Assembly: GCF_000330505.1 (NCBI RefSeq)
Contig: NW_004440095.1
Coordinates: 125,785 to 189,784 of the forward strand
Source of the DNA: Entamoeba invadens IP1
Lineage: Eukaryota > Evosea > Mastigamoebida > Endamoebidae
Length of the DNA: 64,000 bases
Reading direction: 5' to 3'
Shown here: in pieces, positions 29,486 to 39,594 of the stretch
Numbering within the stretch: the stretch's first letter is position 1
Layout of the letters: each line of letters starts with the position of its first letter
The notes under the pieces: generated by a model
Databases searched by the model: none
What the model was told of the DNA's origin: nothing
What the model saw: the letters and a program-made list of their open reading frames with translations, nothing else
Made by a program: the position numbers and the translations under genes

Positions 29486-30441
29486 TCAATAAAAGGCGTC
29501 TCTGACATTCAGTGTGATATCCCCGGTGTCGTAGTGATATGGGCATCGAATGAGTCTGCTGTTCTGGAATTTTTCCGATTCGGCTTGTGTGAAGTTATGT
29601 TGGAGTTGGTATATTAAAAGGTACAATTTTCGGTAATACAAAAAGAGGAGTGAAGCGTTTGCAAATAGGAAGCTGAGGAACAGCAAACGGAAGTCAAAGA
29701 GCATCGCACAAAATTGGTTGACGAAAAAGAGGATACAATTGATTCCAGTGACAATAACGACACCCAAGACATACACGTAGTACATTGCGTAGTTGTGTTG
29801 ACCTATACAAGTCTCGAGTATAGTGTCGTGATGGTCATATCTTAATATACAACTATTAGTCAATCAAGTGTTCAATGTTCTCCATAGATATATGTACCTA
29901 ATAAAGTGCCATTTCACCATGAAATCTATTAATAGAAGTGTTCAACTTATTTTAAATTATTCCATTGAGTTCGAATTAGAAACATAATATATTAATAAGA
30001 AACAAACGTATTACATATGTCACAATGTGTCACACGAGGGTACTTCACTGTTTGACACTCTAAGCAAAAGTCGAGTGCATTATCCGGGTTATAAAAAACA
30101 GTGTCGTCTATTTGGTTGGTCTCAAGACGTTTGATGTTCGAAGTGCTCTGCATAAAAATTTTGCGAGGGGGTCCGACGTAACATTTATACTTCGAATAGT
30201 CTTTTGAGTGCGGATCGGTGTAATGGATTTTGAGCATTAAGAAGCCGATGAGGACTTCAAGGATCCAGACGGGTATACGAAGTAATAGAAATAATGTGCT
30301 GACTGACGACATCTTGATGTTGATGTATGTCGTTGAAATGAAAAGAAATGAAACAACAGCATAAAGCACCGCAGGTGCTTTTTCTAAGTGCGGGCGACCA
30401 CCATTCATGATGGACTCCATTAACTTCTTTTTAAGTTCCAT
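29486..30441 (-). CDS. DHHC-family membrane protein with DHHD in place of DHHC
   Basis: 266 residues from exons 30441-30008 and 29852-29486. The 155-nt intron has donor GTTTGTT and acceptor TAG. The spliced zinc finger reads CLEC-x9-HCDICNTCI, then YDHHDTILETCIGQHNY. All zinc ligands of the cysteine-rich domain are kept, but the acyl-accepting cysteine of DHHC is Asp (codon GAC). Two helices lie before the finger (AVLYAVVSFLFISTTYI, LRIPVWILEVLIGFLML) and two after (YVLGVVIVTGINCILFFV, LLFLSFLFANASLLFLYY), the normal layout. Without that Cys the ping-pong acyltransferase cycle should not work. The protein may be a regulatory or pseudoenzyme paralogue of the active gene at 3978-5371. The intron lies between NT and CIL, just before the motif. 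Confidence 0.85.
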
Positions 30442-30947
30442 AAAGAAATTGATGATGAATTATTGAAGAAACACTTCTTAATAATTTCAAAGGCGAATCA
30501 ACATTGAGTGTAACTGAAAGTTCTTTAAATTGGTATTTTAAAGTATGTTTTTCTTTACCATGTTAAATGAATAAAGTCGAGTATTAAAGATATGATCATT
30601 CAATAAGAGTGACGCATTTCATTTTTTCGTAGAAAACATCAAAAGACTATTTAACACTCATCAGTCCTTTTTTTATTCTCTAATAATTAACACGGAAATT
30701 TGGTGTTTGTTTTCGGGCATTTTCTCCTCGAATATTTCTTTTTTTAAAACACTTTTTTGGTTCAAAAAAGTACTATATTATATAGTAAAAATGTTATACA
30801 TATCATTTCAAATATTTGTGAAGAAAGTCCTCGAATGCCGTATGAATAAAAACATAATCAATAATATAGTAAAATATGTATTAAAAATGCTATAAAACAA
30901 CTATAAAGTTGGTGACGAATTTTACTTGAGAGGCATTAACAGCGGAC
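30442..30947. other. Divergent intergenic region
   Basis: Contains the promoters of the DHHC-family gene (minus) and TRAP-beta (plus). AT-rich. A 62-codon frame here is low-complexity Ile/Lys/Phe sequence that I do not accept as coding. Confidence 0.5.
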
Positions 30948-31724
30948 ATGGCTTATAATAAAAGTGGTGGAATTTCCAAGATCCCTCCCAAAAAGAAACT
31001 TGAAGAACTTGAAAAAAGAAAGATGAAATTCCTCCTTGTGTTCCTTGCCCTTTCGTTGGCTTACGCAGAAGAACCTGTAATCGAAACTCCAGACGAACGA
31101 CAGGTCTCTATCTTGAATATGACAAAAGACCTTTCGGAGGACGATTTGGTCACGGACACAAACATCACAATTACTGTCTCTGTGACAAACCCGGGTCCCG
31201 ACAATATCACTAATGTTGTTATTTACGACGAGCTCCCAGCCTTCTTCAAATTGTTCGAAGGAGAGAATAACACTGCTGTCTTCGACCTTGTCCCAGTCAA
31301 CGCAACTGTCAATTTGACTTACGTCGTCCAACCAATTTTGTCTGGTATTCACTTCGTCGATTCAGCGTCAGTCAACTTCACTATGAACGGCACAAGAAGA
31401 CATGAAGAGTCATATGCTATGGGAGAGTACTATATCACCCAATATAAAGGCTTCTTTGCCATTCTCATGGAATGGGCTGTTATCGTATTCGTCGGCTGTG
31501 TTATCGCACTTGTGTGGATTACTTATCAAAACAGAAGCACAGAAAAGCAGAACAAAATTTTGAGATCAAAGGGATTCTTCACACCAAAAGCTCAACCAAC
31601 TGAAGCAGAGGAAAACGGCAAAGTCAAAAAGAGTGAAAGCCCAAAGGCGGGAAAGAAAGAGGAAAAACCAGTCGAACAAAAGACTGAAGCACCAAAAGAA
31701 GGAGAGAAACCAAAACAAGACTAA
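30948..31724 (+). CDS. Translocon-associated protein beta (TRAP-beta/SSR2)
   Basis: A type I ER membrane protein that sits beside the Sec61 channel. From Met at 31023 it has a clear signal peptide MKFLLVFLALSLAYA before EEPV. It then has a lumenal immunoglobulin-like domain with several N-glycosylation sites (TNITITVSV, ENNTAVF, VNATVNLTY, NFTMNGT), a segment SGIHFVDSASVNFTMNG matching the family, helix WAVIVFVGCVIALVWITY and a cytosolic tail. The tail of about 60 residues is Lys/Glu/Pro-rich, longer than the few residues seen in animals. The frame is open to an earlier ATG at 30948, which would add 25 basic residues before the signal peptide. I give the longest ATG frame but think 31023 (233 residues) is the likelier start. 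Confidence 0.85.
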   Translation: MAYNKSGGISKIPPKKKLEELEKRKMKFLLVFLALSLAYAEEPVIETPDERQVSILNMTKDLSEDDLVTDTNITITVSVTNPGPDNITNVVIYDELPAFFKLFEGENNTAVFDLVPVNATVNLTYVVQPILSGIHFVDSASVNFTMNGTRRHEESYAMGEYYITQYKGFFAILMEWAVIVFVGCVIALVWITYQNRSTEKQNKILRSKGFFTPKAQPTEAEENGKVKKSESPKAGKKEEKPVEQKTEAPKEGEKPKQD

Positions 31725-32316
31725 TTCGATTCACTTATGTGGGGTTATCATTTTAATTCTTTTATAATTTGTTATTGGTTATATGTATAGTTGTTTTTAT
31801 ATAGTATAATTTATATGAATTTGTAATTTAATTTTTAAACATGAATAACAAAATTAATAACATTTTTGATCATAACAAAAATAATATTTTAAATTATTTC
31901 AATATAATTTAGGCTAATAAAATTTACAGGTTTAAATATGGTATATTTTTAAATAATTATAATTTAAATCATAGAACTTAATAACAAAAAATGAAACGTA
32001 TTTTTAAATAAAAGTTAATTGAAAAATATTTCCAAAATGATAAAATTGTTTTTGTTTTTAAAAAAAGCTAAAACATTTTAAATAAAGTTTAAAAGTAAAC
32101 AAAAAATGCAAATAGATAGGAACTGTTTTATTTAAAAGGATAAAAATGGACGAGTAATAATTTGGAGTTTTTCAATTTTTTTGTTTTGAAATCATTTATT
32201 AAGTCCTGGTATTATTCAAGTACAATATTACTTAAAACTCTTCTCTCAAAGAAAGGTTAAACGAATAACATATTAAAACTTTGAAGAGTTGTATTTTATA
32301 AGTTTGCGGTGATAAA
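31725..32316. other. AT-rich spacer
   Basis: No coding composition from the TRAP-beta stop to about 32300. The last 200 bases upstream of 32542 hold two overlapping short frames, listed separately. Confidence 0.5.
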
Positions 32317-32487
32317 ATGTTTAAGGAAGTAATTACACAATTTCAAGATGGTGCTTCTGTTCGTAAAGAACTGCTGAAATTCTGCGAAAATACAACCAAA
32401 TACAACCACGTCATTTACCAAAGAGATAATAATACCGATAAAAAGACTCTGAAAACTCATAATAAAACCTCCAAGTATCCAAATTAA
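32317..32487 (+). CDS. Possible 56-residue ORF upstream of rod protein gene
   Basis: An ATG-started frame beginning MFKEVITQFQDGASVRKELL and ending HNKTSKYPN, with composition nearer to coding than the spacer. It ends 55 bases before the rod protein ATG. The opposite strand carries an equally long frame at 32296-32460, starting MSFQSLFIGIIISLVNDVVV, with a possible membrane helix. At most one of the two is likely to be real. No homologue recognised for either. Confidence 0.25.
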   Translation: MFKEVITQFQDGASVRKELLKFCENTTKYNHVIYQRDNNTDKKTLKTHNKTSKYPN

Positions 32488-32541
32488 GTTCTTTTTTTGG
32501 GTTGAACTGAAAAGGAAGTGAGACTCGAAGTCATCAAAAAA

Positions 32542-35500
32542 ATGAGTGAAAGTGGTGAAGACAATCAAAGTTTATTACAAAGCGCAGAGGAGGTCAGCGA
32601 AATTTTTGCGGACAGTGTCTCTTCATTAGTTTTGATGTTAGTTGCCCTTCAAGAAAAGAACAAACCACCAAAACCAGAGATGCAGGCGTCAATTCAAAGT
32701 GTTGCCGAGCAATCAACTAATATCGGAAACATCTCTAAAGAGCTTGCGGAGGAAGACTATGCCGACTTCCCCGAGATTCAAAAGGAAATTTTAGATGCCT
32801 CTGGTGAAGTCTTTGATGGCGCAGATAACTTAACTTCAGCTGCAAAGAACTTGAAGACGTCTAATTTAAGAGAAGGGTATCAACAATTAGTCGATGGATG
32901 CAGACTGTGTGGGACCAATTGCATCAAATTGCTCCAAATAGTCTACGGCGCTTCATTCAAGAAATTAGCGAACGAACAAGAGAACTTGAACAAACTTGCG
33001 GAACAACTGAACTCTCAGTTGTTTGACGAGGACCCCCAGAAGTATGCTGATATGGCGGGCGACCTTTGCAGTTGTGGTTTACAGATTTCGGAAGATATGA
33101 AATCACAAGCTGAAGGCGAAGCCGTTCCTTCAGACAAAGCTGAGATGAATGAAATAGCAGAGAACATTCAGACGCTTTCTAATGCACTTTTAGACGCAGT
33201 CAATGCTTATTTAGAAGACCCTGACAATGAAGCTTTGAAAGAAGCCGTCGAAAAGGCAAAACAAGATTTGTTGAAGGAGATGGAAAAGGCTAAGACCCGA
33301 GTTGCAAAGAGTCACGAAATCGTTAAGAAACAACAAGAAGCCTTGAACGACCAAACTGCAACACGAAACAGGCAGATCGACGACACCATTAAAAATGCAA
33401 AGCCTCTTGTACCAAAAGAAGAACAGATCCAAAGAGGTCTTGCTGTCTTAGATAACTTGGATAAGATGGGTGAGGCCGTCTTCTGGAATAATCCAAAGGA
33501 CTTTGTGACAGCTGCGAATGAGAATATGCAAGACGTCCCTAAATTTGTCGATGGAAGAATAGCGGACGCGAGAAATGAAAACATTCCCGGTGGAGAGGAA
33601 CGCGCAAAGGAGATTAAGGAATGCTTCTCCGAGTTCGTAGAAGGTGGGAAGACGGCGTTTGCAGAGCCTGAAAATGAAGAGAAGAAGGACGCTGCGCTCT
33701 CACAGTATAAGACTGAAAGAGCCAAAATTGTTGAACAATTGGACCAACTTGGATGTAAAAACGTCCCAGAAGAACCACAAATTGATGACGCGATTATCGA
33801 AGGAGATGATGAAGAACTTGAGAAGAGGTCTGAAGAAGCAGTGAAGTCGTTGATGAAAGAGAAGAAGGACAAAGTAGAGAAGTTGAAGAAGGAATATCAA
33901 GACTTAGATGCTATGGAATACGCTGTCGAGAATGGAGACAACAACGCCTTTGTGACGAGTGCTAAACCAGTGATTTCTGATGTCCAATCGACTGCACAAT
34001 TGATCGGACAAGAAGCAGTCAAAGAGAAGGACGTCAAGAAGAAAAAAGTTGCTGAAAAGATGGGAGAAGACTTGGCGCCAGCAGTCAACGACTCGAAGGC
34101 TTCATTGGCTGACAAACAAAACAAAGAGAAGAAGGAAAAGGCCAAAGAGTCTATTAAGAAGTTGAAAGAAGACTTAGAAGACGCTCTTGTAGCTGAAGGA
34201 GTATCAAAGAAACAAGCAGAGAAGTTACTTTCAGAGAAGCCAAGACAAGACGAAGCTATTAAAGAACTTTTGTCTCTTAAAGAAGAGGCTCTTGAACTCC
34301 AAGAGTCTGTTGCCAATGGAAATGCATCTGCAACAGCCAAAAACGCGAAAGAAACTCTTTTGAAGACAAAAGAAGCTGTTCCGAAAATTAAGAGCAAGAG
34401 CAAAGACCCAGTGGTGAACGCTAAAGCCGACACTTTACAGAAGAAACTTGTTCCCGCTATTAACGACTCAAATCAGTTCATCAAAGATTCTAAAGACGAG
34501 AAGAAGAAGGAACAAGCAGGGAAGTCTGTTGATGAGTTTATCTCTGCCATAGATGACTTACTCCGAGAGTGTAAAGCCACTCCAGAAGAGATGAAGGTTG
34601 TGACAAAAGAGAAGCCAGACAGCGAGTTAGTCACAAAGACTAAGAAGACTCGAGAAAAGGCGAAGAAGGCCAAAGACGCGTTAATTGATGGTGACATGGA
34701 AGAGCTTGGTGATGCTATGATCGAGTTGGACGAAGCACAAGATGAGATGTTACGCAAAATGGCGGAAGAGGCGAAGAAGTCTGGCCGCAAAGAAGACATC
34801 GAAGATGTCAAGAAGGCGAAGGAAGAGTACGAGGACGCATTTGAAGCTGTTAAAAAGGCCAAAAAGGATCCAAAAGACAAAGAAGCGCGTCAAAAGGCCG
34901 AAGAGAAGTTAGACAAATACACTGAAAGTTTGAATGAGGTCCTTTCCAAGGAAGGCAAAGGACAGACGGAGTCTGACAAACAACAAAAGAAAGTCGAAGA
35001 TGACTTACAAAAGATTCAGTCTGGTCTTGAGAACAATGACCAAGAGAAGGTCAAAGAAGGCTCTTCGAAGCTTCAAAAGGATATGGACAAGCTTAAAAAG
35101 GAGAAAGAAAAGGACGGGCAGAATGTTGACCAACTCACGCAATTAGTCAAAGAAGCACAGAACGATACAATTGCTTCTGCAAGAGACGCCAAGAATGCTG
35201 AGAAGAAGAAAAAGGCGTTGGACTCAATTAAGAAATGCAAAGAGAATTTGAGTGGAGAAGATAAGAAGGAAAAAGTCTCTGAAGAAGAAAAGGCGGGTAA
35301 AGAACTCGCGAAGAGTGCACAGAAGACTAAGGGAGCGATTTCAAAGACTAAAATGGCGATGTACGACGACGACCCCACTGAACTTGCCGATGCGATGATT
35401 GAATTAGAAGAAAACGAGAAGGAAATGGTTGAAAAGATGAAGGAAGATGCAAGAAAGAGTGGACGTAAACACACTGATGAGTTGAAAAAGGCAGACACTG

Positions 35501-38500
35501 AGTTAGCCGAAGCTCTTGAGGCCATTCGAAAAGCGAAACAAACTGGAAAGGCGGAAGACATGAAGGAGGCGGAAGAGAAGTTGGAGAAGTTAGACTCGAC
35601 TTGTGACTCAGTATTAGTCGACTGCGGCAAACCCACCAAAGAGGCTGGGAAGAAGGCTAGAAAGGTCAAAGAAGCAACTAAAAAGACACAAACTGCATAT
35701 GAAGATAGAGACGCGGATGCTTATAATAAGAATAATAAAGAAATGGTTAAAGATGCTAGTGACTTGGTGAAAGAACTTGAAAAGGACGGACAAGGGAAGA
35801 AAGCCAAAGAAATCAACGATTGTGTGGTAGAATGTGTTAAGACCATGAACGATGGATATCAAGATAAAGAGAAGAAGAAGGACAAAGACGTGAATGAGAA
35901 GTTTGAGAAATTGAGAGACAAGTTGGACGACGTCTTACTCAAAAATGGCGAACCCATTTCGGACGTGTCAAAGGGCAAGGACAAGGAAGTCTGCAAGGCC
36001 TCTCGTGAAGTCAAAAAGGATTGCGACAAGACAAAGAATGCGATGGACCAAGAAGATGCAGTTCTTATAGAAGAAGAGCTTGAGGATCTTAAAAAAGACA
36101 ACGAGAAGTTTGTGAAGTCCTTGAAAGAGTCTCCATCGACAAAAGAAAACGTTAAGCTTCAAGATTTATTGAAAAGGGCTGAGGTTCTCACACAAGAGAG
36201 TGAAGAAGCTGTTCGCAAAGTTAAAGAACACCCCGAAGACAAAAAGGCGAAGAAAAACGCAGAAAAGAAGTTGGACGAACTTGAGAGTTGTTGCAACGAA
36301 GTATTAAAAGAAGAAGGGAAACCGGTCAAAGAGTCTGCAAAGCACTCGAAGAAGTTGAAAGAAAAGCTTCACAAGATGGACGAGGCTGTATTAAAGAATG
36401 ACAAAGACGCGTATGAAGAAGCAAAGAAGGATGCTCTTGAAGAGGAAAAGATTGTAAAACAGTTAATGGAGAAAGACAAGACAAAAGAGAAGGATGCCTT
36501 GGCGAAAGAACTTGATGAAACTGTTAAAGCGTCTGTGGAAGAGTGTGACGGGTATTTCAAAGATCCGGAGAACAAAGCTAAGAAAGAGAAGGCGAGAAAG
36601 TCTGTTGAGAAAGCGATGGAGAAATGTGACGAAGCCATTGTAGCAAATGGAGAGAACTTGACTGTCAAAGCAAAGGACAAAAGAGATGAGGAAGTCTTGA
36701 ACGATGTCAAGAAGGTCAAGAATGACACTACAAAAGCTAAAGAAGGCCTTTATGAGAACAACGACCAAATTACTAATGACGCTATGAAGAGTATGAAGGA
36801 AGACTCGGAGGACTTAATTAAAGCACTTGAAAGTAGTGACTCTCATGGCGATAACAAACAAGCTAAAGAGCTTGCGGAGAAGGTGAAAAAGGCTCATAAA
36901 GAAGCGGAAGAGAAAGTGAAAGCTGCACAGAAGAGTAAAGATCCAAAGTCGATTGCAGAGGCGGAGGCTGCTTTAGATGAGTTGAATGAAACATGTAACG
37001 ATATTAGACAAGAGTACGACAGACCAACTAAAGAGGGATCTAGACAAGGACAAAAGGCTAAAGAAAAGATCTCAAAAGTGGAGTCTGCGCTCTCAAAGAA
37101 AGATCCAAAGGCTGTCGATCAAGCTGTTAAAGAACTTAAGAAGGTTAAAGACGACTTGAAAAAAGCACTTGAAGAGGAAGGTTTGCAGGAGAATGACGCA
37201 GAGAAGAAGAAGATGGCGCAAGAGTGTTATGATGACATTCAGAAGTTCATTGATGAAGTCAATAAAGCGAAGTCCGACCCCTCCAAAGTCGAAAGTGCAC
37301 GTGAAAAGGCCGAACGTGCGAAGAAGACGATCGACAAGGTGTTAGTGAAAGAAGGCGAACCCTCATTTGGCAATCAAAACATGGAAGGTATGAAGGCGCT
37401 GAAGGATTTAGAAGACATGACAGAGGCGATTATACTTAATGATGAGGAAGAAGCACATTTGTTGATAGAAGATATGGTGAAGTCACAACGCAAGTTGACT
37501 GAAGCCATGCAAGAAGGCAATGAGGATGGAGTTAAAGATGCGCTTGAAGAGCTTGAAAAGAAGAAAAAGATGAAGGACGAAGTCATCAATAAAGCCATTG
37601 AAAGATGTCCCGCTGGTGACAGAGAGATACTTAAAAAGGCGAATGAAGAGATGGACAAGAAGGCGAAGGAAAATGCTGATTTAGCCGAGAAAGCACTGAA
37701 AGACAAGAAACTCAAAGACCGAGCTAAAGAGTCTCAGAAGATAACAGGAGAGTCGTGCAAAATAGCAGAACCAATGAAGGCGTTACTGACTAAACCAAAT
37801 GAAATTAAAGCAGAAGAGGCATCCAATGCACTCGCACAAGACTGTAAAGCTGCCGAGAAACTCGCGAAAGAGCCCAACGAGAAGAAAATTAAAGACTTGA
37901 GAAAGAAACTTGCGAAAGACACTGAAACATATGAAGAGTCTGTCACGCAAATGTTGGAGAATGCAGACTTGACACCAGAGGAGCAAGAGAAGCTTAAAAA
38001 GGAGTTGGAAGACGTCAAGAAGAAGTCTAAAGACCTCGACGAGAAACTCGAGAAATTGGCGAAGAACAAAGATGATAAGAAGGCTAAAGACGACGTCGAG
38101 AAAGCTTCGAAAGACCTGGACAAGGCACTGGCGAAGATGAACGACGACTTTGATGTGAAACAGAAATCGAAGTGCAAGAAGGCTCAGAAGAAGCTGAATA
38201 AGTGCAAGGAGGCTTGTATCTTGAAAGACAAAGAAGGAGGTGAGACTGCATTAGCCGAGTTGACACAAGAAGAAGAGGAGTTGATGAAGTCCATTGACGA
38301 GAAGATCTCGAAAGAGTCGAATGCTGCGAAGAAGAAGGAACTTGAAGAGCAAAAGAAAGCGACGCACGACTCTGTCGAAGAAGCAAAGAAACAAATTAAG
38401 AACGCGTTGGACACTGGAGACGACGGTGATATCATCATCTCGCAAATAGCGTGTGAAGGCGCAAACGCCGATTTGGAGAAATTGAAAGAGAAGTTGAAAG

Positions 38501-39594
38501 GCGGAAAGACTAAAATCAACAAGAAACACAGCGCTGCTGATCGCATGAAGTACGTCGCTTCAGCTCGTAGTGCGATGAAGAACAAGAACTTCAAATTAGC
38601 AAGAGAAAACCTCGAAAACCTCAAGAAGATGCTGAAGGAGCAACTTGATGATCCAAATCTTGATGAAGAGACTCGACAAGAGATCGAAGAGTTACTCAAG
38701 AAGGTCGACTTTGCTTTGGACAACATTGAGAATGCAGAAGAATTGGGATTGATGGACGAAATCAGTGAAATGACTGCACACTTGAACGATTTGACGGGTG
38801 GAGACTTGACAGAACAAGCGAAGGCTAAAGCTAAAGGACGAGGGATAGTGGCTCGAGCTAAAGCGGGGAAGAGAGCCAACTTAAATAATTTGATTAAGGG
38901 CTCTAAGGACTTGGCTGATAAGATGAAGGGCCTCAAAATGGATGTGAAAGATGAAGCCCACGATAATATGGATGGACTCTCTGACGCTGCTAAAGCTGCT
39001 TTACATCTTGATGACATGTTAGATGATATGTCGAATGGTATTGATTTAGACGGAGTTTTGGGTGATATGAAAGTTGAAGACGAACCCGAAGTCGAAGCGC
39101 CAAAGAACAGTTTACAGTCGGAGTTGAATGGAGTTGCTGATATGATTAAACAAACGACAATGGAAGAATCAAAGCCAAAAGCTACGGGAAGAACTAAACA
39201 AGTCGCACAATTTGAGGTCCCAACGATCTGTGGAGATATCGCTATTCACTTCAAAGAACTTGCTAAGAACGCTGCTAATGCTAATAAGGAAGGTATCATC
39301 GTGGAAGGTAGAACTATCTCAAGTGCTATCACACAATTCTGTAAAGAACTTGCAAAGGCTCAACCAATATGTAAAGACAGAAGAACAGCAGATGATATGG
39401 CACTCTCATTACAAACATTAAAGAACTTGTCAACTCAATTGAAAATCTTGTGCTCAGTTAAGGCGGCTACGGTGGGTAATGGAGATATGGACGCTGATGA
39501 CCAACTCATCTCACTCTGCAAGAATATCGGTACAAACATGAAAAATGGTATCGAGACACTTGCAGTCGCAAATAGAACCAAAATGCTCAAGTAA
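32542..39594 (+). CDS. Giant alpha-helical rod protein, talin/vinculin-like ends
   Basis: An intronless gene for 2350 residues, extremely rich in Lys, Glu, Asp and Ala, with almost no Trp. The N-terminal about 230 residues (EEVSEIFADSVSSLVLMLVA, NLTSAAKNLK, GTNCIKLLQIVYG) look like talin/vinculin helical bundles. The C-terminal about 140 (ISSAITQFCKELAKAQPIC, LSTQLKILCSVKAAT) also recall talin rod or I/LWEQ helices. Between them, units of about 110-125 residues recur at least ten times, best marked by a Cys-x-x-Val-Leu-x-x-x-Gly-Lys/Glu-Pro turn (CDSVLVDCGKP, LDDVLLKNGEP, CNEVLKEEGKP, IDKVLVKEGEP). No FERM, actin-binding or enzyme domain is evident. A cytoskeletal spacer or linker is inferred. 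The frame opens at a GTG (32518); the first ATG is 32542. Confidence 0.85.
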   Translation: MSESGEDNQSLLQSAEEVSEIFADSVSSLVLMLVALQEKNKPPKPEMQASIQSVAEQSTNIGNISKELAEEDYADFPEIQKEILDASGEVFDGADNLTSAAKNLKTSNLREGYQQLVDGCRLCGTNCIKLLQIVYGASFKKLANEQENLNKLAEQLNSQLFDEDPQKYADMAGDLCSCGLQISEDMKSQAEGEAVPSDKAEMNEIAENIQTLSNALLDAVNAYLEDPDNEALKEAVEKAKQDLLKEMEKAKTRVAKSHEIVKKQQEALNDQTATRNRQIDDTIKNAKPLVPKEEQIQRGLAVLDNLDKMGEAVFWNNPKDFVTAANENMQDVPKFVDGRIADARNENIPGGEERAKEIKECFSEFVEGGKTAFAEPENEEKKDAALSQYKTERAKIVEQLDQLGCKNVPEEPQIDDAIIEGDDEELEKRSEEAVKSLMKEKKDKVEKLKKEYQDLDAMEYAVENGDNNAFVTSAKPVISDVQSTAQLIGQEAVKEKDVKKKKVAEKMGEDLAPAVNDSKASLADKQNKEKKEKAKESIKKLKEDLEDALVAEGVSKKQAEKLLSEKPRQDEAIKELLSLKEEALELQESVANGNASATAKNAKETLLKTKEAVPKIKSKSKDPVVNAKADTLQKKLVPAINDSNQFIKDSKDEKKKEQAGKSVDEFISAIDDLLRECKATPEEMKVVTKEKPDSELVTKTKKTREKAKKAKDALIDGDMEELGDAMIELDEAQDEMLRKMAEEAKKSGRKEDIEDVKKAKEEYEDAFEAVKKAKKDPKDKEARQKAEEKLDKYTESLNEVLSKEGKGQTESDKQQKKVEDDLQKIQSGLENNDQEKVKEGSSKLQKDMDKLKKEKEKDGQNVDQLTQLVKEAQNDTIASARDAKNAEKKKKALDSIKKCKENLSGEDKKEKVSEEEKAGKELAKSAQKTKGAISKTKMAMYDDDPTELADAMIELEENEKEMVEKMKEDARKSGRKHTDELKKADTELAEALEAIRKAKQTGKAEDMKEAEEKLEKLDSTCDSVLVDCGKPTKEAGKKARKVKEATKKTQTAYEDRDADAYNKNNKEMVKDASDLVKELEKDGQGKKAKEINDCVVECVKTMNDGYQDKEKKKDKDVNEKFEKLRDKLDDVLLKNGEPISDVSKGKDKEVCKASREVKKDCDKTKNAMDQEDAVLIEEELEDLKKDNEKFVKSLKESPSTKENVKLQDLLKRAEVLTQESEEAVRKVKEHPEDKKAKKNAEKKLDELESCCNEVLKEEGKPVKESAKHSKKLKEKLHKMDEAVLKNDKDAYEEAKKDALEEEKIVKQLMEKDKTKEKDALAKELDETVKASVEECDGYFKDPENKAKKEKARKSVEKAMEKCDEAIVANGENLTVKAKDKRDEEVLNDVKKVKNDTTKAKEGLYENNDQITNDAMKSMKEDSEDLIKALESSDSHGDNKQAKELAEKVKKAHKEAEEKVKAAQKSKDPKSIAEAEAALDELNETCNDIRQEYDRPTKEGSRQGQKAKEKISKVESALSKKDPKAVDQAVKELKKVKDDLKKALEEEGLQENDAEKKKMAQECYDDIQKFIDEVNKAKSDPSKVESAREKAERAKKTIDKVLVKEGEPSFGNQNMEGMKALKDLEDMTEAIILNDEEEAHLLIEDMVKSQRKLTEAMQEGNEDGVKDALEELEKKKKMKDEVINKAIERCPAGDREILKKANEEMDKKAKENADLAEKALKDKKLKDRAKESQKITGESCKIAEPMKALLTKPNEIKAEEASNALAQDCKAAEKLAKEPNEKKIKDLRKKLAKDTETYEESVTQMLENADLTPEEQEKLKKELEDVKKKSKDLDEKLEKLAKNKDDKKAKDDVEKASKDLDKALAKMNDDFDVKQKSKCKKAQKKLNKCKEACILKDKEGGETALAELTQEEEELMKSIDEKISKESNAAKKKELEEQKKATHDSVEEAKKQIKNALDTGDDGDIIISQIACEGANADLEKLKEKLKGGKTKINKKHSAADRMKYVASARSAMKNKNFKLARENLENLKKMLKEQLDDPNLDEETRQEIEELLKKVDFALDNIENAEELGLMDEISEMTAHLNDLTGGDLTEQAKAKAKGRGIVARAKAGKRANLNNLIKGSKDLADKMKGLKMDVKDEAHDNMDGLSDAAKAALHLDDMLDDMSNGIDLDGVLGDMKVEDEPEVEAPKNSLQSELNGVADMIKQTTMEESKPKATGRTKQVAQFEVPTICGDIAIHFKELAKNAANANKEGIIVEGRTISSAITQFCKELAKAQPICKDRRTADDMALSLQTLKNLSTQLKILCSVKAATVGNGDMDADDQLISLCKNIGTNMKNGIETLAVANRTKMLK

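Noticed and set aside
30707..30895. 62-codon plus-strand frame before TRAP-beta
   Set aside because: Low-complexity Phe/Ile/Lys sequence; composition equals the spacer, and it lies in a divergent promoter region.
33312..39017. Several long minus-strand frames opposite the rod protein
   Set aside because: Ser/Phe/Leu-rich complements of a Lys/Glu-rich coding strand, a known artefact.
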